A stretch of DNA of 8,379 nt. Origin: an uncultured Lachnospiraceae bacterium. Lineage in GTDB: Bacteria > Bacillota_A > Clostridia > Lachnospirales > Lachnospiraceae. Shown piece by piece: positions 1 through 7,321 of this stretch (its first letter is position 1; each line of letters begins with the position of its first letter). The notes under the pieces were generated by a model. It saw only the letters and a program-made list of their open reading frames with translations. It searched no databases and was not told the DNA's origin. The translations under genes and the position numbers were made by a program. The stretch covers positions 1 to 8,379 of the forward strand of contig CAJUGZ010000193.1 in NCBI GenBank assembly GCA_910585855.1, read 5' to 3'.

Positions 1-91
1 TTGGATGAACCGAAATCAGAAGCCCTAGACTTTCTTACCGTTTGGAGCGGAGCAAACAAAGGATAGAAGCAAACCACCTCTGGCGTCCGAT
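1..91 (+). repeat. Intergenic repeat copy A
   Basis: This stretch is an imperfect copy of the sequence at 4739-4835. Both begin TTGGATG, continue through CAGAAGCC.TAGACTTTCTTA.CGTT.GGAG and AGCAAACC.CCTCTGGCGTCCG, and differ by scattered substitutions and small indels. The identical block cctctggcgtcc lies at 77-88 here and at 4818-4829 in copy B. The left end may extend beyond the window. Weak similarity to copy B continues past the core (ATACCC...ATCC.AATTT at about 112-138), up to the TAA that would end the neighbouring reading frame. A local hairpin is possible (GTTTG at 40-44 with CAAAC at 53-57). Its origin is unknown; no coding potential is evident. Confidence 0.75.
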
Positions 92-136
92 GAAAGCCAC
101 CCCTTTCTAACAGCATCCTATACCCCAAATCCTAAT

Positions 137-274
137 TTAAATTTTATTTTGAAATGCTCTCTCTGTAAAATGTATACTTTCTGCAAATTGTATTACTTCT
201 TCCCTACTATACAAATCAGCATTTAACCAAATCACATAAACATCCCGGCTATCCGGTTTTGCAAAATAAACATA
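137..274 (-). pseudogene. In-frame continuation of the DUF1287 gene beyond an amber codon
   Basis: Directly after the TAG at 275-277 the minus-strand frame stays open for 45 codons and ends at TAA (137-139). The translated tail includes the segments FAKPDSRDVYVIWLNADLYS and REEVIQFAESIHF. This looks like a beta strand plus the closing amphipathic helix of a folded domain, similar in style to the end of DUF4367-type extracellular domains, where an aromatic or acidic strand is followed by a 'skeelikiAesi'-like helix. Codon choice matches the upstream gene. I infer that the ancestral protein had about 647 codons and that this is the detached C-terminus. Alternatives are a sequencing error, stop-codon readthrough, or a chance open frame. 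No start codon or ribosome binding site suggests independent translation. Confidence 0.6.
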
Positions 275-2080
275 CTACTGACGAACCATTTGCTTTTCTG
301 GAGAAATTTCCCCATACTTTTTCTCTGCTTCTTCTAAAGAAACCATAGTAAATAAATCCAATCCTACCATTTCCAGATATGCAGGAACTTCGCACTTCTC
401 TAAGTTCTCTCCTGATTCTGCCGGCATACGATGAATAGAATCAATCGAAATATGACTTATTTTATCTTCTTCCCAATCAACACAATCACAATAACAACAC
501 ATCCCGCCAATCGAATACCACTCAATCGAAAGAGGAAGTTCTTCTAAATTAGCATAAACCATTAACTCTTCTAAATATATATTATCTGCTGTATTATTAC
601 TAATCAGACAAGAACCGCCACCATACCCAATCCGTGCATCGTAAGGAGCAATTATAAAATTTTCAGGCAACTGAACAGTAAAATAATCACTCATTTTTCT
701 ATGTTCTTCCAAATAAGACAATACTTCTTCTCCATTTGCCAAATGAATCTGACGATAAGCATTTTCTGCATCATACAAAAAAATTTCCTCTCCATCCGAT
801 ACTCGCCTAAGACAAACTCTCTCTATTTCTGCTCTTTTTTTCTGATAAACAATCTCAAAAAGATATTCTTCTTCCTTATGCCAAACAGAATAAACAGTAG
901 AATAAGCAATTATATTTTTATCGAAATCATTTTCTACATTATGAATCCAATACTTTCGCAATTCTTCATTTAACAACAAAAAATCTTTTGGCTGATTAGC
1001 AAGTGCAACAACCTGTTCCATAGACAATGCTGTCTGCTGTACCTCTACTGCCTTTTGATTCCATAATCCATTTATCTCTAAAACCTTTGGTTCTGCTGCA
1101 GACAAAGACAATTCAAAAACAAAAAAATCATTAATACATACTTGCTTTGTTTCCTCTAATCCAATTCCTTGTTCGCTTTCAATTATTCCTTCACAGGATT
1201 CCTCTTCTAATTTTTTTCGAAATTCGTCAGAAAAAGTAAATTTTTCTGCCATAAATTCCTCTTTTGAAAAATAAGTCGTATTTCCTATTTGAATTGGATA
1301 TAAAATATTTTCTGACAACCCCTCCCAATCAAAAGTAAGAATTTGCTGTTTTACCTCCTTTGCAAAATTTTCTGCCTTTTCACTAAACTGAACTGTTTCA
1401 CCAATTCGATAATGTCCAATTACATTATAAAGAGTTCCTAATACATCTTCTTCATAAGAAATTTGAAAAGGATTTGCATGATGAATTAAGAATGGAATCC
1501 CTTTTTTATTTCTTTTATCCGAAACAATTCCAATATGCCCTTTCATAATTACAATATCTCCGCCCTGCCACTGTTCAATTTCAGAAAGGTCTGTAGTAAG
1601 AGAAATAGCATGATGTTCAAAATAAACCAAAAGATTTCTAACACGCCGAAAATCAATATTTTTATCCACTTCTTCTACATTATAATCCACATTGTTCTCC
1701 AAAATATCCTGATTTACCAATTCCTGCAAATCATATCCGGCATCCCGCAAAGCAAATGCTACTACATCTGTACAAACTCCATAACCATCTGTAGGATATC
1801 CCGTTTCTGCATAATATTTGCTTTTATACTTTGGTTTTGTAGCAATATATTCCCTTGCACTGTTTAAAATATCAGTTTGATCATCAACCAAATCCTGATC
1901 CTGATCGAAACTGCTTTTATAAGTTTCTATTCCAAAATCTGCATTACTATATGCTTTATGTGGAATTATATTAAAATAATACAATCCCATTAAAAAACAA
2001 AAAATAGTAATAACAGCTACCCCAAAAATAACTTTTATTCTAACTCTTTTTTTCTGATCTTTTTTCCTTTTCATCCTCAT
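275..2080 (-). CDS. Membrane-anchored DUF1287 protein with NTF2-like and unknown C-terminal regions
   Basis: The N-terminus is basic, then has one hydrophobic segment (about residues 14-38), so most of the protein should lie outside the membrane. Residues 65-226 match the DUF1287 family (E. coli YijF type, NlpC/P60-like fold): YPTDGYGVCTDVV with C103, NIDFRRVRNL at 141-150, WQGGDIVIMKGHIGIVSD with H182, IHHA near 200 and GHYR at 222-225. C103 and H182 are the expected catalytic-type pair; the family's substrate is not established. Residues 235-342 resemble the NTF2/SnoaL-like domains found in exported clostridial proteins. Residues 343-601 are unrecognised and hold a CCYCDC cluster (528-533). 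DUF1287 proteins are usually about 200 residues, so this is an extended form. The frame ends at TAG but apparently continues (137-274). The ATG at 2074 may be the true start, because AGGTG lies about 7 bases before it and only about 2 bases before the ATG at 2080. Confidence 0.85.
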   Translation of the reverse strand: MRMKRKKDQKKRVRIKVIFGVAVITIFCFLMGLYYFNIIPHKAYSNADFGIETYKSSFDQDQDLVDDQTDILNSAREYIATKPKYKSKYYAETGYPTDGYGVCTDVVAFALRDAGYDLQELVNQDILENNVDYNVEEVDKNIDFRRVRNLLVYFEHHAISLTTDLSEIEQWQGGDIVIMKGHIGIVSDKRNKKGIPFLIHHANPFQISYEEDVLGTLYNVIGHYRIGETVQFSEKAENFAKEVKQQILTFDWEGLSENILYPIQIGNTTYFSKEEFMAEKFTFSDEFRKKLEEESCEGIIESEQGIGLEETKQVCINDFFVFELSLSAAEPKVLEINGLWNQKAVEVQQTALSMEQVVALANQPKDFLLLNEELRKYWIHNVENDFDKNIIAYSTVYSVWHKEEEYLFEIVYQKKRAEIERVCLRRVSDGEEIFLYDAENAYRQIHLANGEEVLSYLEEHRKMSDYFTVQLPENFIIAPYDARIGYGGGSCLISNNTADNIYLEELMVYANLEELPLSIEWYSIGGMCCYCDCVDWEEDKISHISIDSIHRMPAESGENLEKCEVPAYLEMVGLDLFTMVSLEEAEKKYGEISPEKQMVRQ

Positions 2081-2152
2081 ACACCTGTTAAAATAAACAC
2101 CCTGTCCTATCTATGATACCTGAAATGCTCCCATCTGTTCATTCAAATTCTT

Positions 2153-2181
2153 TTTATAAGAAATATTTATCTTGATAACAA
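2153..2181 (-). promoter_or_regulatory. Predicted sigma-A promoter of the DUF1287 gene
   Basis: Read on the minus strand, TTGTTA (2176-2181) and TATAAA (2153-2158) are separated by exactly 17 bases. This matches the vegetative consensus at 4 of 6 and 5 of 6 positions. It lies in the 144-base gap after the upstream secreted-protein gene and would give a leader of about 65 bases. No convincing terminator is seen in the gap, so readthrough from the upstream gene is also possible. Found by eye; not tested. Confidence 0.5.
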
Positions 2182-2224
2182 ACACCCAATTCCATAAAAA
2201 TATTTTCTCATCTTTTGCCCCATA

Positions 2225-4363
2225 CTAACTTTCTATTTCCTCCAAATTATCCAGTACAAATTTCCCTTCACTATTTTCTTCTTTCTCCTCTGCCTTCTCA
2301 TATCGAACATCCATTTTCATCAAAACTTCCTCGCCTTGCTCAGACACAACCACTGCAGTTACTGGAATCAAAGCTTCCTTTGTTGTAACACATTTATTTA
2401 TCAACATAGGATCATATTGAATTTTCTTTACCTCTTTTACTTTTTCCATTGATAAAAGCACATCATATGTAATATAACTTTCCAAACCACTAGAATAATA
2501 ACAACATTCCTTTGCCTTCCACTCTCCTGCTCCAAGATAAGCAATTTTCATCCGAATCCCATTTCCGCCAAGTGAATAATGTGCTGGTTCAAATCCCTTC
2601 AACTCTGCCGACAGTTCAATCTCTCCGTCTTTTACCTGAAATTCTGAACTTGCATCTGTCGAACAACCCAAATAATGTTCCTCTTTCGATACATCTACTG
2701 GTACTCCTACCACTTCTCCATCCACTTTCATATTCATCAGACCATCTATATACTCAATCTCATAATGTTTCTCTAATTCCTTTCCATACCAATCCGACTG
2801 TAATTCATAAAGTTTCCATACCCTATTGGAATCTTTATCTGCAATATAGAGATGCTCAATCCAAACACCACTGGCAGACCAGCGGTTTTTTGCCAAAATA
2901 ACCAGTTCTGTCTTTCCATCCTGATCAAAATCCCCTTCAAAAAGCTGCATATCTGGTCTGAACAAAAACGGCAAATCCGCCCATAAATAACTGTTATCTG
3001 CTGTTTTTAACAATATTGTACTATCATCATTTGTTATATAAAGTAAAAAAGAATCTGACTTTCCAAGCAGCTTCACACTTCGATAAAGCTCCCTTTCCTC
3101 CTCTGATCCACTGATTCTATCCCTATTATAAAATTCCTGACTATAATAAGAATTTCCCCAATTTTCACTATAATCCATAACCAAACCAGAAAGACATTCT
3201 AATAACTCTTCCTCTGGTATAAACACATCCCCGACAATTCCCTTCTCTTTCCACAATTCTTTTCCCTCAAAATCTACTTTTCTCCCAAACTTTTCATAAA
3301 TTTGATCCCTGTCAAAATACCATGGAAGAACAGAAATTCCCTCCGGCAAAAAACCTTCTTTTCCAGAAAAACTTTCCAAAAACATCTGCCAGCTTTTCTC
3401 CCCTGTCATATGAAGAAGATAACATCCCTTACCAGCCTTTGGCTCTTGTTCTGGATCTTCTGCCTGAAAAGTCAAATAAAAAAATAAAATCTCCTTTCCC
3501 TCTTCCCCTTCTTCTTCTACTGCAATATTGACATTTACTTCTCCATTTTCTCTTACTATATACTGTTTTATCCCATCTGGATACAACTCCCCTGTCTTTT
3601 TCACAATACATTCCCCATAAGAACTTGCCAGCAATTCTTCTTCTGAAACAATATCTGCTGCTACCTCCCGTATTCCTCCATCTGTATAACAATGCAATAT
3701 ATATGGTTTTTCCGTATATCCTTCCCACACACATTGTATTTCCCCTGTATCATCATCCGTTTCCACTAAACATCTTTCATCCTCCGCCGCAAACATACAC
3801 ACAATCGTTCCATTTGAATCCACTATCTTTTTTCCATGAATATCTTTTAAAATCTCTTTTACTTCCCCATTTTGACAAAGAAACACCCTGCCACAGTCCC
3901 TGTCTTCCTTTATATAATTAAAAAAAATAAATCTTTTCTGATCAATTTCTTTATACTGCAATTTCTTATCTGTCATACAAACATACTGTTCCACCATAAG
4001 AGAAGCACCATCCTGTTCCACAAACCACATGCTTCCGACAAAACCATCCTCGCCCTGCTCTCCTGCAGCAACAAAAGCCGCTCCCTCCCCTTCTAAAACA
4101 GCATCTATCTCAAAAGTCAAAAATTGCTTCACTTCTCCATATGCAAAACCACTTTTCATCTTTTCTGTATAACTATTTTCCCCCTCTATTCCTGTTATCC
4201 ATCCACCTTCCCATATTTCCAAAGGAACTACCTGTTTTACCTGTTCTGCAGATATCTCTGATGTTTCTGACAATGCCGACCTTGTAGTATCCTGCCAAGA
4301 GGAAAACAGCCATCCCCCAAAAACAGCTACTCCCAATAAAATCCCCCATACACACTTTTTCAT
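2225..4363 (-). CDS. Large exported protein of unknown function with a DxDxDG calcium-type loop
   Basis: I do not recognise the family. The protein starts MKKCVWGILLGVAVFGGW, a signal peptide or N-terminal anchor with no lipobox cysteine, so export is likely. The roughly 690-residue remainder is acidic and looks rich in beta strands (many short W/Y/F-containing strands separated by G, N and D turns). It contains GDFDQDGKTELVIL near residues 477-489, a D-x-D-x-DG-x-x-E loop of the kind seen in FG-GAP/VCBS and EF-hand-like calcium sites; only one copy is evident. About 15 cysteines are present, many for a secreted Gram-positive protein. The C-terminus (EKAEEKEENSEGK) is charged and has no sortase motif. 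The frame opens with TTG at 4369, but ATG at 4361-4363 is the better start, with AGGA about 9 bases upstream, giving 712 residues. The gene has its own promoter and lies upstream of the DUF1287 gene. Confidence 0.75.
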   Translation of the reverse strand: MKKCVWGILLGVAVFGGWLFSSWQDTTRSALSETSEISAEQVKQVVPLEIWEGGWITGIEGENSYTEKMKSGFAYGEVKQFLTFEIDAVLEGEGAAFVAAGEQGEDGFVGSMWFVEQDGASLMVEQYVCMTDKKLQYKEIDQKRFIFFNYIKEDRDCGRVFLCQNGEVKEILKDIHGKKIVDSNGTIVCMFAAEDERCLVETDDDTGEIQCVWEGYTEKPYILHCYTDGGIREVAADIVSEEELLASSYGECIVKKTGELYPDGIKQYIVRENGEVNVNIAVEEEGEEGKEILFFYLTFQAEDPEQEPKAGKGCYLLHMTGEKSWQMFLESFSGKEGFLPEGISVLPWYFDRDQIYEKFGRKVDFEGKELWKEKGIVGDVFIPEEELLECLSGLVMDYSENWGNSYYSQEFYNRDRISGSEEERELYRSVKLLGKSDSFLLYITNDDSTILLKTADNSYLWADLPFLFRPDMQLFEGDFDQDGKTELVILAKNRWSASGVWIEHLYIADKDSNRVWKLYELQSDWYGKELEKHYEIEYIDGLMNMKVDGEVVGVPVDVSKEEHYLGCSTDASSEFQVKDGEIELSAELKGFEPAHYSLGGNGIRMKIAYLGAGEWKAKECCYYSSGLESYITYDVLLSMEKVKEVKKIQYDPMLINKCVTTKEALIPVTAVVVSEQGEEVLMKMDVRYEKAEEKEENSEGKFVLDNLEEIES

Positions 4364-4423
4364 AGTCAATATTCCTTTCTATATCAATACCTCTCTCATA
4401 AAAACCCTATTAATCCCACCCTT

Positions 4424-4452
4424 ATTATATGTTTTTCTTTCTATAAATTCAA
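4424..4452 (-). promoter_or_regulatory. Predicted sigma-A promoter of the unknown exported-protein gene
   Basis: On the minus strand, TTGAAT (4447-4452) and a perfect TATAAT (4424-4429) are 17 bases apart. Transcription would start near 4417 and leave a leader of about 55 bases to the ATG at 4363. The upstream side is A/T-rich, and inverted repeat copy C begins about 32 bases upstream of the -35 element, so the repeat block may affect this promoter. Confidence 0.65.
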
Positions 4453-4483
4453 CAAAAAAAGAACCTCACCCAAACTTTTCTTC

Positions 4484-4570
4484 CATGATCCAACCAACAG
4501 CGAAAGGCGGTTTGCTCGTTTTCTTTGTCTGCGACTTCGGAGAACGGTTAGAAAGTCTGGCTTCTGTGGA
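4484..4570 (-). repeat. Intergenic repeat copy C (inverted relative to B)
   Basis: The reverse complement of about 4500-4570 reads CAGAAGCCA-GACTTTCTAACCGTTC ... CAAAGAAAACGAGCAAACCGCCT. It aligns along its length with copy B, apart from a divergent centre of about 14 bases and small indels. It therefore forms, with 4757-4822, a pair of inverted arms of roughly 65 bases enclosing about 190 bases. Past the core it also carries TTGGTTGGATC, resembling the TTGGATG that starts copies A and B but placed at the other end. A 62-codon plus-strand frame runs through it (4485-4673), but it has no ribosome binding site and is best read as repeat sequence. Confidence 0.65.
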
Positions 4571-4581
4571 AACACCTAGAA

Positions 4582-4621
4582 TTTTTTGCATATCCTGCTT
4601 CCATGCAGGGTATGCAAAAAA
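4582..4621. repeat. Long hairpin with T-tract first and A-tract last
   Basis: TTTTTTGCATATCCTGC (4582-4598) and GCAGGGTATGCAAAAAA (4605-4621) pair over 17 positions with one G-T wobble and a 6-base loop. This is the strongest local fold in the window. On either strand the T-run is 5' and the A-run is 3', the reverse of an intrinsic terminator, so no U-tract follows the stem. It sits inside the block bounded by repeat copies C and B, and is more likely a structural part of that element than a terminator of a gene. Confidence 0.75.
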
Positions 4622-4738
4622 AGGGGCGTGTTTAGCCCGGATGATAGGGAAGAGAATGTTTTACGACTGGTAAAATCCTTCCTTACACCCAGTTCATTTT
4701 GGTTGTTATAAGGGCGAATTGCGCCCCGGTTCGTCCGG
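4622..4738. other. Structured non-coding interior of the inverted-repeat block
   Basis: This stretch contains no plausible gene but several further pairings: TTTTAC/GTAAAA with a 5-base loop (4659-4675), GGGCG/CGCCC (4712-4716 with 4722-4726), and a longer-range GGGGCG (4623-4628) that could pair with CGCCCC (4722-4727) to enclose the others. It ends in a CGGTTCGTCCGGTTGG stretch leading into copy B. With the neighbouring hairpin and the two inverted arms it gives a nested, RNA-like or cruciform-like layout. I see no convincing promoter reading into it on the plus strand. It may be the body of a dispersed element or a structured RNA; neither is demonstrated. Confidence 0.4.
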
Positions 4739-4842
4739 TTGGATGTGCCTAAATACAGAAGCCATAGACTTTCTTAGCGTTCGGAGAGCGGAGCAAGCAA
4801 AGAAAAGGAGCAAACCGCCTCTGGCGTCCGGTGTCTGACACC
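4739..4842 (+). repeat. Intergenic repeat copy B
   Basis: This is the second same-orientation copy of the repeat at 1-91, beginning TTGGATGTGCC and running through the core to CCTCTGGCGTCC (4818-4829). It is followed by GGTGTCTGACACC (4830-4842), a near-perfect palindrome absent from copy A. Within the copy, CTTTCTTAGC and GCAAAGAAAAG can pair across a GC-rich loop. Like copy A it lies directly past the 3' end of a minus-strand gene, with its core about 40 bases beyond the MATE stop codon. Confidence 0.75.
4790..4842 (-). terminator. Possible weak 3' hairpins after the MATE gene
   Basis: Read on the minus strand just after the MATE stop, the transcript would form GGTGT-CAG-ACACC (within 4830-4842), then CGCC-AGA-GGCG, followed by a pyrimidine-rich stretch GTTTGCTCCTTTTCTTTGC. 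In copy A the second stem reads CGCC-AGA-GGTG, so pairing is kept through a G-U pair. The stems are short and the T-tract is interrupted, so this is a weak terminator candidate only. It is listed because no better terminator is visible for the operon. Confidence 0.2.
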
Positions 4843-4870
4843 CAATACCCGTATCCAATTTGCCACCCCC

Positions 4871-6214
4871 TTATATCTGAGAAATAATCTTTCGATAAAT
4901 CCGTATCATAAAAAATATTGTCATAACAAACGATATCATCTCAGCAATCGGAAATGCCCACCAAACCAATTCCACATTTCCAAGCTGTGCCAGTCCATAT
5001 GCCACTGGAAGCAGTACAATCAACTGTCTTGCTACCGAAATCAGCATACTGTAAACAGCCTTTCCCAACGCCTGAAATACACTGCTGCAGGCAATACAAA
5101 ATCCAGCCAAAAGGAAACTCAAACTTATCCTCCTAAGAGCAGGAATTCCGATTGCCAGCATCATCTCCGATGCCTCAAACATCAAAAGCAATGTTTTCGG
5201 AAATATCTGAAAAGCCAACAGTCCAATTACCATAATTGACACCGCATAGACAATACTATGCTTAATTGTTTTAATTACACGTTCTCTTTTTGCTGCTCCA
5301 TAATTATATGCAAGAATCGGAATTACCCCATTATTTAAACCAAATACCGGCATAAAAATAAAACTTTGCAATTTAAAATAAGCTCCAAAAACCGCAGTAG
5401 CCGTAGAAGTAAAAGAAATCAAAATTCGATTCATCCCATAATTCATAACAGAACCAATTGCCTGCATAATAATTGATGGAATCCCAATCTCATAAATCTG
5501 AATAATAATATCCTTTGCCGGGCGAAATCCTTTCATCTGAATTTTAACCTCTGGATTCTTTGTATGATTCAAATACACTCCCATTACTCCTGCAACAATC
5601 TGCCCAATCACTGTTGCAACTGCTGCCCCTGTTACTCCCATTGCAGGAAGCCCAAATACTCCAAAAATTAAAATCGGATCTAAAATAATATTTACTACTG
5701 CTCCAATTCCCTGTGTATACATTGAATAAATTGTCTTTCCAGTGGCCTGAAGCATACGTTCAAACATAAGCTGCGTAAAAATGCCAAAAGACATACAGCA
5801 GCAAATAGTCATATATTCCTTTCCATAAACAACAATTTCTTCAATATCTGTTTGACTAAGATAAAAAGCCTCTACAAAAAATAATCCAATAATTAAAAAT
5901 AAAAGATAACTTAATATCGCTAAAAATATCGCATTTTCTGCAACTTTATTTACTTTATCATAGTCTTTTTGTCCAAGAGAACGTGCCAAAAGTGCATTCA
6001 TTCCAACCGCTGTTCCTGCACCTACCGCAATCATTAAATTCTGAATAGGAAATGCCATAGATACTGCAGTTAAAGCATTTTCACTAATCTTTGAAACAAA
6101 AACACTATCCACAATATTATACAATGCCTGTACCAACATAGAAATCATAATCGGCAATGACATAGACATAATCAATTTATCTATAGGCATAACACCCATT
6201 TTATTCTCCTTCAT
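4871..6214 (-). CDS. MATE family multidrug/sodium (or proton) antiporter, MepA-like
   Basis: This is an integral membrane exporter that uses an ion gradient to expel organic cations or drugs. The 447-residue length and about 12 hydrophobic segments in two halves fit the MATE fold. Typical features are the N-terminal MGVMPIDKLIMSMSLPIMISMLVQALYNIVDSVFVSKI (about residues 6-43), with an acidic D36 in helix 1; ERMLQATGK (152-160); ILDP (177-180); and the matching QALGKAVYSM (381-390) in the second half. Clostridial and MepA-type members share this N-terminus; the substrate cannot be told from sequence. ATG at 6214 has AGAGG about 9 bases upstream. An internal ATG at 6199 has AAGGAG about 6 bases upstream and is a competing start. 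It lies 56 bases after the DAHP synthase gene with no promoter seen between, so it is probably the last gene of that operon. Confidence 0.93.
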   Translation of the reverse strand: MKENKMGVMPIDKLIMSMSLPIMISMLVQALYNIVDSVFVSKISENALTAVSMAFPIQNLMIAVGAGTAVGMNALLARSLGQKDYDKVNKVAENAIFLAILSYLLFLIIGLFFVEAFYLSQTDIEEIVVYGKEYMTICCCMSFGIFTQLMFERMLQATGKTIYSMYTQGIGAVVNIILDPILIFGVFGLPAMGVTGAAVATVIGQIVAGVMGVYLNHTKNPEVKIQMKGFRPAKDIIIQIYEIGIPSIIMQAIGSVMNYGMNRILISFTSTATAVFGAYFKLQSFIFMPVFGLNNGVIPILAYNYGAAKRERVIKTIKHSIVYAVSIMVIGLLAFQIFPKTLLLMFEASEMMLAIGIPALRRISLSFLLAGFCIACSSVFQALGKAVYSMLISVARQLIVLLPVAYGLAQLGNVELVWWAFPIAEMISFVMTIFFMIRIYRKIISQI

Positions 6215-6270
6215 TCACTCGTACCTCTTCCTTTTCTCTTAATTCGTAAATAAACCACCATTCTGACAGA

Positions 6271-7305
6271 CTACCATAATTCCGCAAGTTCATAGATCAA
6301 ACGCTCCGATTTCTCCCATCCCAAACAAGGATCCGTAATAGATTTTCCATAACAGCCCTCTCCGATCTTCTGATTTCCGCTTTCAATATAACTTTCTATC
6401 ATCAGCCCTTTTACCAGTTTATGAATATCAGATGAAACCCGGCAGCTATGCATAATATCCTTTGAAATCCGTATCTGTTCCATATATCTTTTCCCGGAAT
6501 TGGAATGATTGGTATCTACAATTACTGCAGGATTCATAAAATCTCTTTCTCCATAAGACTCCAATAAATGCTGCAAATCCTCATAATGATAATTAGGAAT
6601 ATTCCGCCCAAATTTATCTACATATCCCCGTAAGATTGCATGTGCATAAGGATTTCCTCCTGTTTTTACCTCCCATGCACGATATAAAAAAGTGTGACTG
6701 CTCTGTGCTGCCATAATGGAATTCATCATAACCGAAATATCCCCTCCAGTTGGATTTTTCATTCCAACCGGAATTCCAATTCCGCTTGCTGTTAATCTAT
6801 GCTGCTGATCCTCCACCGATCGAGCCCCTACTGCCACATAAGAAAGCAAATCAGAAAGATACATATGATTTTCTGGATAAAGCATCTCATCTGCACAGGT
6901 AAATCCCGTTTCTTCCACTGCCCGGGTATGCAGTTCCCGAATAGCGATAATCCCCTTTAACATATCTTCCTTCTTTTCTGGATCAGGCTGATGGAGCATA
7001 CCTTTATAGCCCACTCCAACCGTTCTTGGCTTATTTGTATAAATTCTAGGAATCATAAAAATCTTGTCCTTTACTTTCTCCTGAACTTTAGAAAGCCGGG
7101 AAATATAATCAATCACTGCATCCTCATGATCTGCCGAACAAGGTCCGATTACTAAAATTAACTTATCTGATTTTCCTTCAAAAATATCCTGAATCTCCCG
7201 ATCTCTGGCTTCTTTTACCTCAGCAATTTTTTTACTTACAGGAAACTGCTTCTTTAAATCAGAAGGGGTCGGCAATTTCCGTAAAAAATCCATATTCATT
7301 TCCAT
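6271..7305 (-). CDS. aroF: 3-deoxy-7-phosphoheptulonate (DAHP) synthase, type I (AroF/G/H class)
   Basis: This cytoplasmic enzyme joins phosphoenolpyruvate and erythrose 4-phosphate to make DAHP, the first step of the shikimate pathway. The 344 residues cover the whole type I alpha TIM barrel. The metal ligands seen in E. coli AroG have counterparts at matching spacing: C56 (VIGPCSADH), H267 (DTNHSNSGK), E304 (GLMIESYIESGNQ) and D325 (SITDPCLGWE). Substrate-binding motifs are also present: KPRTVGVGYKG (92-102), GARSVEDQQHR (160-170) and PVGMKNPTGGD (179-189). An N-terminal extension like that used for allosteric control is present, but which amino acid inhibits it cannot be told, so the aroF symbol means the class only. 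AGGAG lies 8 bases before the ATG. It is 33 bases downstream of the fumarase gene with no promoter or T-box leader, so it probably depends on the upstream promoter. Confidence 0.95.
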   Translation of the reverse strand: MEMNMDFLRKLPTPSDLKKQFPVSKKIAEVKEARDREIQDIFEGKSDKLILVIGPCSADHEDAVIDYISRLSKVQEKVKDKIFMIPRIYTNKPRTVGVGYKGMLHQPDPEKKEDMLKGIIAIRELHTRAVEETGFTCADEMLYPENHMYLSDLLSYVAVGARSVEDQQHRLTASGIGIPVGMKNPTGGDISVMMNSIMAAQSSHTFLYRAWEVKTGGNPYAHAILRGYVDKFGRNIPNYHYEDLQHLLESYGERDFMNPAVIVDTNHSNSGKRYMEQIRISKDIMHSCRVSSDIHKLVKGLMIESYIESGNQKIGEGCYGKSITDPCLGWEKSERLIYELAELW

Positions 7306-7321
7306 CTCTTTCTCTCCTCTA

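Noticed and set aside
2110..2227. A similar coding tail after the TAG of the unknown exported-protein gene
   Set aside because: The frame is open for about 37 codons, but the translation is not protein-like, the gene already has a charged natural-looking end, and the stretch holds the next gene's promoter.
2512..3921. Several open frames on both strands inside the exported-protein gene
   Set aside because: They are alternative-frame shadows of the minus-strand gene, have low-complexity or hydrophobic translations, and lack ribosome binding sites.
4485..4673. A 62-codon plus-strand open frame
   Set aside because: It runs through inverted repeat copy C and the long hairpin, has no ribosome binding site or clear promoter, and its sequence is explained by the repeat block.
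1..4842. The repeats as a CRISPR array
   Set aside because: Copies are few, imperfect, far apart and in mixed orientation, with no regular spacers and no cas genes.
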